Of a stretch of 20,541 nt of DNA, positions 16,048-20,541 are shown one piece after another. The notes under the pieces are model-generated. The model searched no databases. It saw only the letters and a program-made list of their open reading frames with translations, and was not told the origin of the DNA. The stretch's first letter is position 1, and each line of letters opens with the position of its first letter. The position numbers and the translations under genes are program-made. The DNA comes from RGIG6291 sp964602275 (GTDB taxonomy: Bacteria; Bacillota; Clostridia; TANB77; UBA1234), in the NCBI GenBank assembly GCA_964602275.1, contig CAZRQF010000018.1, positions 1-20,541 of the forward strand, read 5' to 3'.

Positions 16048-17880
16048 TTATTCTACACAAACACCAATACCACATTTTGCAACGCCACAACCTGCACATT
16101 TTTGTCGACAATTTTGAGTAACTTTTTCATTTATAGCATTATTATATTCTCGTTTAAAAAATTCTTTATTAACTAATATATTTATGTGATCCCATGGTAA
16201 TGTTTCTTCTAAATCAATTTTTCTTTCACTATAATACTTAGGGTCTATGCCTGTTTCTTTAAATGCTTGCATCCATTTATCATAATCAAAAAATTCGCCC
16301 CAACTATCAAATTTACATCCAAGTTCAAATGCTCTTTTTATAGCTTTACAAAGTCTTCTATCGCCTTTAGCAACAACTGCTTCTAGTACACTTATTTCAG
16401 GTTCGTGCCAGTTAAACTTAACCGCTCTATTTGTTAAATGTTCTTTTAAGTAGTTTTGTTTTTCTTTTATTGTTTCTATATTGTCTTGGCCAAACCATTG
16501 AAATGGTGTAAATGGCTTTGGAACAAATGTAGAAGCACTAACTGTTACAGATAAGCCTTTCGTTCTTTCATTTTTAGGAATAGCATAATATGTATCTACA
16601 ATTTTATTTGCCAAATCAACAATACCTTGAAGGTCATCATAAGTTTCTGTTGGAAGCCCAATCATAAAATACAATTTTATTGTATTCCACCCACTTCTAA
16701 AAGCTTTATCGCAAGCACTTAATATATTTTCTTCCGTTATTCCTTTATTTATAACATCTCTTAATCTTTGCGTACCCGCTTCTGGTGCAAATGTAAGCCC
16801 ACTCTTTCTAACTTGATTTGCTTCTTCTAGCAATTTTAAACTTATCGAGTCAATTCTAAGTGATGGAAGGGATAAATTCACATTCTTCGGCTTAAATTCT
16901 CTTATTAAGTCGTCTGCAAGAGCATGAAACTCTCTATAATCACTCGTGCTTAAAGATGTAAGTGATATTTCTTCATAGCCAGTATTTTTTACAAGATTTT
17001 TAGCAAGCTCTTCTAGTCGTTCCTTGCTCTTTTCTCTAACCGGTCTATAAATATATCCCGCTTGACAAAATCTACACCCTCTTATACAGCCTCTAAACAT
17101 TTCAAGCATAATTCTGTCATGAACAACATTTAGATATGGTACAATCCATTTTTCAGGATAAGTTAATTTATCTAAATCTTTAATTATTCTTTTCGTAATT
17201 ACATCTTTTGCATTTTCATTATTCTTTTTATATTCTTTTATAGTTTTGTCTTCATTATACAAAACATCATAAAAAGCAGGTACATATACACCTTCTATTT
17301 TGGCAATCTCCTCTAAAAACTCACGCTTGCTCTTTTTGGCTTCTTTACATTTTATATATACATCAGTAACTTCCATATTAACTTCTTCGCCTTCACCCAT
17401 TATAAAAAAGTCAAAAAAATCTGCAATAGGTTCTGCATTATATGCACAAGGTCCACCTGCCATAACAATTGGCATATCTTCGCCTCTATCCTTAGAAAAC
17501 AGCGGTATCCCTGCCAAGTCTAACATATTCAAAATATTTGTATAACTCATCTCATATTGAAGAGTAAAACCTAACATATCAAATTTTGTAAGTTCGTCTT
17601 TTGTTTCTAATGCAAATAACTTAATATTGTTGTCACGCATTATTTTTTCCATATCTACCCACGGTGCAAACACACGCTCACAATATGTATCATCTCTTCT
17701 ATTATATAAGTCATATAAAATTCTAAGTCCTAAATGTGACATACCTATCTCATAGACATCAGGAAAACAAAAAGCAAATCTAAATTTAACATCATTTGGA
17801 TTTTTTTTACACATATTTACTTCTTCGCCAGTATATCTTATAGGTTTTTCTACCTGTTTTAAAAACTTATCAATTTTCAT
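16048..17880 (-). CDS. TIGR03960 family B12-binding-type radical SAM protein
   Basis: This is a 610-residue protein. The N-terminal part resembles a B12-binding fold, with FRFAFCFPDVYEIGMSHLGL and the MAGGPCAYNAEPIADFFDF segment (about 35-170). The radical SAM core has the cluster-binding motif GCIRGCRFCQAG (near residue 265), followed by TGYEEISLTSLSTSDY and FAPEAGTQRLRDVINKGI. The C-terminus has a second cysteine group in CRQKCAGCGVAKCGIGVCVE, probably an auxiliary iron-sulfur cluster. The length and order fit TIGR03960. The precise reaction is unknown to me. It is the first gene of the five-gene operon, with a good promoter upstream and GAGGGAG before the ATG. Confidence 0.92.
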   Translation of the reverse strand: MKIDKFLKQVEKPIRYTGEEVNMCKKNPNDVKFRFAFCFPDVYEIGMSHLGLRILYDLYNRRDDTYCERVFAPWVDMEKIMRDNNIKLFALETKDELTKFDMLGFTLQYEMSYTNILNMLDLAGIPLFSKDRGEDMPIVMAGGPCAYNAEPIADFFDFFIMGEGEEVNMEVTDVYIKCKEAKKSKREFLEEIAKIEGVYVPAFYDVLYNEDKTIKEYKKNNENAKDVITKRIIKDLDKLTYPEKWIVPYLNVVHDRIMLEMFRGCIRGCRFCQAGYIYRPVREKSKERLEELAKNLVKNTGYEEISLTSLSTSDYREFHALADDLIREFKPKNVNLSLPSLRIDSISLKLLEEANQVRKSGLTFAPEAGTQRLRDVINKGITEENILSACDKAFRSGWNTIKLYFMIGLPTETYDDLQGIVDLANKIVDTYYAIPKNERTKGLSVTVSASTFVPKPFTPFQWFGQDNIETIKEKQNYLKEHLTNRAVKFNWHEPEISVLEAVVAKGDRRLCKAIKRAFELGCKFDSWGEFFDYDKWMQAFKETGIDPKYYSERKIDLEETLPWDHINILVNKEFFKREYNNAINEKVTQNCRQKCAGCGVAKCGIGVCVE

Positions 17881-17912
17881 AAACTCCCTCTTTCATTCAT
17901 ATTAACCCTTGT

Positions 17913-17941
17913 ATTATATCTTAATTAGGCATAAAAAGCAA
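17913..17941 (-). promoter_or_regulatory. Promoter of the radical SAM-mfd-methyltransferase operon
   Basis: On the minus strand, TTGCTT (17936-17941), a 17-base spacer and a perfect TATAAT (17913-17918), about 30 bases before the first ATG. No other strong promoter was seen inside the operon down to 10.0 kb. Confidence 0.65.
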
Positions 17942-18031
17942 TCTAGCTTTTAACTGCAAAATGTATTTTTTTGTAAATTTGTTTAAACTTTAACAGTAAA
18001 TAAACATAGTCAGCCATGTTTAAAAATAAAA

Positions 18032-18056
18032 AAGACGAAGCATATCGCTTCGTCTT
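18032..18056 (-). terminator. Terminator of the 109-residue foreign-looking gene
   Basis: A 10-bp perfect, GC-containing stem (18032-18041 with 18047-18056) around a 5-base loop is followed on the minus strand by six T residues and a second T run. Confidence 0.9.
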
Positions 18057-18069
18057 AGTAAATTACAAA

Positions 18070-18399
18070 TTAGAAATTAATTTCAAACTTCTTCTTTGCA
18101 AGGTCAAGCCACTCCGGCCAATCCTTACGGATCATCCCATCTAAAAAGTTAACAATTCCAATCTTATTTTTACTCCCCTTTCCATTAAAGAGTGTTCTTT
18201 CGATTGTACTCCGCATTTCATCAGAAATTTCGCAGGGACAGTTTTCGTAGAAGAAATCAACCACCTTATGCATGTCTGCATAATCACGCTGCAATCGCCG
18301 CTCTTTATCTTCCAAACGCTTACGAATTGCCTCGCTCTGTTCCAACTTACTCAAACGGTCCTCACGCACTTTCCGCATCCCCTGGGTCGTAGCTTTCAT
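18070..18399 (-). CDS. Unknown 109-residue protein with foreign codon usage
   Basis: The protein starts MKATTQGMRKVREDRLSKLE. It has a highly charged, Arg-rich probable coiled coil (residues 8-45), then FFYENCPCEISDEMRSTIER with a CPC pair, and a tryptophan-containing end, DWPEWLDLAKKKFEINF. No family is recognised. Its arginine codons are mainly CGT, CGG and CGA, while the neighbours mostly use AGA. It holds three in-frame CGG codons (18373-18375, 18298-18300, 18211-18213), whereas intact resident genes hold none. It is also visibly richer in G+C. It has its own promoter, AAAGGAGG and terminator, so it is a self-contained cistron, probably acquired by transfer. It lies upstream of tRNA-Leu on the opposite strand. 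Confidence 0.75.
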   Translation of the reverse strand: MKATTQGMRKVREDRLSKLEQSEAIRKRLEDKERRLQRDYADMHKVVDFFYENCPCEISDEMRSTIERTLFNGKGSKNKIGIVNFLDGMIRKDWPEWLDLAKKKFEINF

Positions 18400-18435
18400 G
18401 GGTAGACCTCCTTTAAAAATTTAGATACCATGATT

Positions 18436-18464
18436 ATTATAACTTACTTTACATAATTTTTCAA
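18436..18464 (-). promoter_or_regulatory. Promoter of the 109-residue gene
   Basis: On the minus strand, TTGAAA (18459-18464), a 17-base spacer and a perfect TATAAT (18436-18441). Confidence 0.65.
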
Positions 18465-18493
18465 TAGATATTTAACTTTTTTTAATTTTTTTG

Positions 18494-18522
18494 TTGACAA
18501 CATCAAATTAAAATGCTATCAT
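18494..18522 (+). promoter_or_regulatory. Promoter of tRNA-Leu
   Basis: A perfect TTGACA (18494-18499), a 17-base spacer, and TATCAT (18517-18522) preceded by TGC as an extended -10. This is one of the strongest promoters in the window, as expected for a tRNA gene. Confidence 0.8.
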
Positions 18523-18547
18523 ATTTATTGTTCGATACAAAACACAT

Positions 18548-18635
18548 GCGCGAGTGGCGGAACAGGCAGACGCACAGGACTTAAAATCCTGCGGGCTAAT
18601 AACCCGTACCGGTTCGATTCCGGTTTCGCGCACCA
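18548..18635 (+). tRNA. tRNA-Leu (anticodon UAA)
   Basis: An 88-nt class II tRNA. The acceptor stem GCGCGAG pairs with TTCGCGC (one G-U pair), followed by discriminator A and an encoded CCA. The anticodon stem CAGGA/TCCTG carries the loop CTTAAAA, giving anticodon UAA. A long variable arm (CGGGC/ACCCG type) and a T arm ACCGG-TTCGATT-CCGGT are present, all typical of tRNA-Leu. Confidence 0.97.
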
Positions 18636-18638
18636 AAG

Positions 18639-18678
18639 TACCAAGGGTTTGAATGATTTCTTATTCTTGGTATTTTTT
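18639..18678 (+). terminator. Terminator of tRNA-Leu
   Basis: A 7-bp stem (18639-18645 with 18666-18672) with a long loop is followed by six T residues, three bases after the tRNA end. Confidence 0.7.
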
Positions 18679-18780
18679 ATGTCTAAAAACAAATTTTTTC
18701 CATTACTCCTTCTTATACTTTTATATTATTTTAAAATTATTTCTTCACTTTTCTAGTCAGTAATATGTAAGTGACATAAA

Positions 18781-18815
18781 AAAACGAAATAACTTAATTA
18801 CCGTCATTTCGTTTT
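18781..18815 (-). terminator. Terminator of the carbohydrate-binding module gene
   Basis: A 13-bp stem with one G-U pair (18781-18793 with 18803-18815) around a 9-base loop has a run of seven T on the minus strand, just behind the stop codon. The 100 bases between this and the tRNA terminator show nothing that I can identify. Confidence 0.85.
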
Positions 18816-18824
18816 AAACTCTCT

Positions 18825-19154
18825 TTACTTTTTTGTTGTTCTTGCAATATATGGATTTACTTCAACAGCAGTATATGTGTTTGCCGGTGTAATAGTTTTA
18901 GCTGTAATAGAATAACTATAATCTTGACCATAGTTATTATCCCAGTTTCCGTCAGCATCTCTAAAACAGAAATTTAGTTCTGTACCTGTTGGTATTGTTA
19001 CTTCTGTTTTGTAGCAGCTCTTAAGCTTTCTCATTTTACATTCAGTTATGTTTTCCCAAGTATCTCCTATGCCATAATGCAAGTAGATTGACTTTGCGCC
19101 ATCTAAATATCCTGTGTATTTAAGTTCAACACTTTGTTCTTTAGCTTTTGCCAT
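18825..19154 (-). CDS. Stand-alone carbohydrate-binding module protein (CBM25/CBM53-like)
   Basis: This is a 109-residue protein that consists almost entirely of one beta-sandwich starch-binding-type domain. SIYLHYGIGDTWENITECKM is followed by YKTEVTIPTGTELNFCFRDA and DGNWDNNYGQDYSYSI, the aromatic and Asn pattern typical of CBM25/CBM53 modules. There is no signal peptide, membrane segment or linked enzyme domain, so it probably acts inside the cell, perhaps on glycogen or another alpha-glucan (inference). AAAGGAG before the ATG at 19154 fixes the start. It is a single-gene unit with its own promoter and terminator. Confidence 0.72.
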   Translation of the reverse strand: MAKAKEQSVELKYTGYLDGAKSIYLHYGIGDTWENITECKMRKLKSCYKTEVTIPTGTELNFCFRDADGNWDNNYGQDYSYSITAKTITPANTYTAVEVNPYIARTTKK

Positions 19155-19191
19155 TTTATTCTCTCCTTTGTACTCTTTATTAATAAAAGAT

Positions 19192-19220
19192 ATTATATTT
19201 TAACTTTAATTAATTAGCAA
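19192..19220 (-). promoter_or_regulatory. Promoter of the carbohydrate-binding module gene
   Basis: On the minus strand, TTGCTA (19215-19220), a 17-base spacer and a perfect TATAAT (19192-19197). Confidence 0.65.
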
Positions 19221-19231
19221 GTGTTTTTGAC

Positions 19232-19261
19232 AATTTTTGTTATATAAAAATAACCACTTTG
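19232..19261. repeat. Imperfect direct repeat, copy 1 (flanks fic)
   Basis: 30 bases aligning with 20472-20500 at 26 of 30 positions with one gap. The similarity continues more weakly for about 25 bases to the right through the hairpin. It covers one arm of a terminator plus sequence beyond its T run, so terminator function alone does not explain it. Confidence 0.6.
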
Positions 19262-19282
19262 CTTTATAAACAAAATGGTTAT
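19250..19282 (-). terminator. Terminator of fic
   Basis: A 12-bp stem with one G-U pair (19250-19261 with 19271-19282) around a 9-base loop has a T-rich tail on the minus strand. It lies about 70 bases behind the fic stop codon. Confidence 0.7.
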
Positions 19283-19353
19283 CTAATTTCCCTTTGAGTT
19301 CATTATATTTATACATATCTACTGCCCCAAATTCCAATTTATCCTTGCATTTA

Positions 19354-20295
19354 TTATTTTATTGTTTTCCAACAATTCTTCTTCATGAATGTTGAAATAA
19401 TCGAAATGTCTTCGCCTTCATAGTATTTAACGAGCAATCTCTTAAATTCCGGAACTTCATTTTCGGGAATAACTAAAAAGCCACCGCCATGTGCAATTAA
19501 ATAATGATTTGCAAATATTACAGATGCTCTCTTGTTTCCATCGAGAAAAATTTGCGTTTTCATACAATAAAGACATAACTCAATCGCTATATCGATTGCA
19601 TCTTTTTCTTTTTCCACAATCGCACAAATTTTCTCTTTTACATCAAATTCATTTGGAAGTGGTGGAACATAAGACGAGCCACCGATTGTAACTGGAACAC
19701 CACGCATACGACCACCTTCGGCAAAGAACCCCTCATTGACAAGTCTTGCAATATGACTTAGCACATAATAGTCGGATTTGCTTGCAACCACATCCTTATC
19801 CAATATAAATTCCCATGCGTGCTTTAAATTTAGTATTTTTTGAATATCGGTTGCAGTCATTCCACTTACTTTTCCATTTTCTATAATTTCTTCCGTTTGT
19901 GGGAAAGATGTTGCGACTCCCTCAAGAACAGCTTGGTCATAGATATTCATCTTCATATTCGCTCTCGCAAATGCAATATTATTTATGACATTAGCAGGAA
20001 GCTCATCCTCTGCATATCCTAAATTTGTAAGTTGCTTTTCTACTCTTTGCAATTCTTTTTTTATTTCACGAGCCTCTTTTGTATTCCTTAAAAGCAGATT
20101 ATATAAATCATCGGTATAAACGCCAACATAAGTTGATGTCAACTTTCCTGCAACTCTTTTTCTGATATATAAATATTTTCCTTCACCGCTTTGTTTAATT
20201 TCCGGTGTACCGTCATACGGCATAATATTTAATCTTGCGTGTAAATCCGCTTTTTTTCTAAGCAATTCTTGTATTTCATTGAATTGTACTGCCAT
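19354..20295 (-). CDS. Fic family protein with Gln in place of the catalytic His
   Basis: This is a 313-residue protein. The N-terminal part has EGKYLYIRKRVAGKLTSTYV and a helical pair with coiled-coil character (about 70-105). A segment ATSFPQTEEIIENGK lies where class II Fic proteins carry their inhibitory helix. The Fic core is near residue 260: QIFLDGNKRASVIFANHYL, against the canonical HPFxxGNGRxxR. The first His is Gln, so AMP transfer may be lost or changed. I recall a Fic subgroup with TQxFxDGNKRT, so the change looks ancestral and not a decay mutation. AGGAGG fixes the ATG at 20295. It is a lone gene behind a strong promoter with a symmetrical operator. A toxin, a regulator or an enzyme of another transfer reaction are all possible. 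Confidence 0.85.
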   Translation of the reverse strand: MAVQFNEIQELLRKKADLHARLNIMPYDGTPEIKQSGEGKYLYIRKRVAGKLTSTYVGVYTDDLYNLLLRNTKEAREIKKELQRVEKQLTNLGYAEDELPANVINNIAFARANMKMNIYDQAVLEGVATSFPQTEEIIENGKVSGMTATDIQKILNLKHAWEFILDKDVVASKSDYYVLSHIARLVNEGFFAEGGRMRGVPVTIGGSSYVPPLPNEFDVKEKICAIVEKEKDAIDIAIELCLYCMKTQIFLDGNKRASVIFANHYLIAHGGGFLVIPENEVPEFKRLLVKYYEGEDISIISTFMKKNCWKTIK

Positions 20296-20309
20296 AGCTT
20301 CACCTCCTA

Positions 20310-20406
20310 TAGGGAACAATCTTTAAATCATTATATCGCAATATTCCCTAAAAGTCAATGAAATTTAGGGAACTTTTTTGAGTTTAAACGCCAGTAATGT
20401 TCCCTA
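20310..20406. promoter_or_regulatory. Putative four-site operator of fic (TTCCCTA repeats)
   Basis: Four exact copies of a 7-mer in alternating orientation: TAGGGAA at 20310-20316, TTCCCTA at 20344-20350, TAGGGAA at 20366-20372 and TTCCCTA at 20400-20406. Start-to-start spacings are 34, 22 and 34 bp, so the array is symmetrical as a whole. One copy lies between the -10 and -35, one directly upstream of the -35, and one between the transcription start and the ribosome binding site. Binding there would block transcription. Confidence 0.7.
20330..20358 (-). promoter_or_regulatory. Promoter of fic
   Basis: On the minus strand, TTGACT (20353-20358), a 17-base spacer and a perfect TATAAT (20330-20335). 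It lies inside the four-site operator. Confidence 0.75.
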
Positions 20407-20471
20407 ATTATTATTTACATTCTTACCTAAATTATTCATATTAAATATAATATTACGGCAATTTTTTAGAT

Positions 20472-20500
20472 AATTTTTGCTATACAAAAAAATCACTTTG
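20472..20500. repeat. Imperfect direct repeat, copy 2 (flanks fic)
   Basis: Partner of 19232-19261. It overlaps the arm of the terminator at 20489-20522 and extends beyond its T run. Confidence 0.6.
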
Positions 20501-20522
20501 ATGGTCTTCTCAAAGTGATTTT
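20489..20522 (-). terminator. Terminator of the tRNA at the right edge
   Basis: A perfect 12-bp stem (20489-20500 with 20511-20522) around a 10-base loop is followed by a run of T on the minus strand. It begins seven bases after the CCA end of the partial tRNA. Confidence 0.85.
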
Positions 20523-20529
20523 CTAAAAT

Positions 20530-20541
20530 TGGCAGGGGTGG
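20530..20541 (-). tRNA. 3' end of a tRNA, probably tRNA-Trp, cut by the window edge
   Basis: On the minus strand the last 12 bases read CCACCCCTGCCA, i.e. an acceptor strand ending CCCCT, discriminator G and an encoded CCA. CCCCTGCCA is typical of bacterial tRNA-Trp (acceptor start AGGGG). A terminator hairpin directly follows. Only the tip is visible, so the identity is tentative. Confidence 0.5.

Noticed and set aside
18003..18022. Short inverted repeat AAACAT...ATGTTT behind the terminator at 18032-18056
   Set aside because: Only a 6-bp AT-rich stem without a T run or other context. Expected by chance in this sequence.
19315..19330. CTACTGCCCC on the plus strand resembles the end of a tRNA-Trp and could be an attachment-site remnant
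   Set aside because: Only about ten bases match, no CCA or T arm is present, and it is on the opposite strand to the tRNA at the right edge.
1..20541. CRISPR arrays, rRNA genes, insertion-sequence transposases
   Set aside because: None seen. The only regular tandem repeat is the LRR-coding one, and no transposase or integrase motif was found.

Overview
The window is about 20.5 kb of low-GC DNA from a Gram-positive anaerobe. The preferred codons are AT-rich, almost every gene has an AGGAGG-type ribosome binding site, and the promoters are of the housekeeping TTGACA/TATAAT type. A recN-spoIVB neighbourhood, a DUF4364 regulator and a TIGR03960/TIGR03936 radical-SAM pair point to a spore-forming lineage of Clostridia, probably an uncultured gut member. 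The species cannot be told from the sequence.

Layout. Left edge: a truncated unknown gene (minus) and an FAD-dependent dehydrogenase (plus) diverge from overlapping promoters. A minus-strand block from about 6.96 to 1.9 kb follows: ECF sigma factor, membrane-anchored putative anti-sigma, recN, a terminator, spoIVB, then two small unknown proteins with their own promoter. DUF4364 diverges from the sigma gene at about 7.1 kb. From 9.9 to 7.7 kb lies a minus-strand three-gene operon of unknown function: a protein with 22-residue leucine-rich-type repeats and two small proteins. From 17.9 to 10.0 kb lies a long minus-strand housekeeping operon: TIGR03960 radical SAM protein, TIGR03936 partner, mfd, a membrane parvulin-type isomerase and a SpoU/TrmH rRNA methyltransferase. 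The right end is accessory and tRNA territory: a foreign-looking 109-codon gene, tRNA-Leu(UAA), a stand-alone starch-binding-type module, a Fic protein under an elaborate symmetrical operator, and the 3' tip of a tRNA, probably tRNA-Trp, at the edge.

Most notable observation. Two conserved genes, spoIVB and the SpoU/TrmH methyltransferase, are each broken by exactly one extra base. In both, the zero-frame codon at the break is CGG, and skipping its C restores GGA, the conserved glycine. I checked every CCG/CGG by eye against frame. These two are the only in-frame CGG codons in roughly 6,100 codons of resident genes. This suggests programmed or tolerated +1 frameshifting at an unassigned or starved CGG codon. 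Sequence error is the main alternative. The exception is the foreign-looking gene at 18.1-18.4 kb, which carries three CGG codons.

Other points of interest are the four-copy TTCCCTA operator around the fic promoter (spacings 34, 22 and 34 bp), the near-duplicate terminators flanking fic, the Fic active-site His replaced by Gln, and a paralogous family of small proteins ending in a WYxKVF motif.
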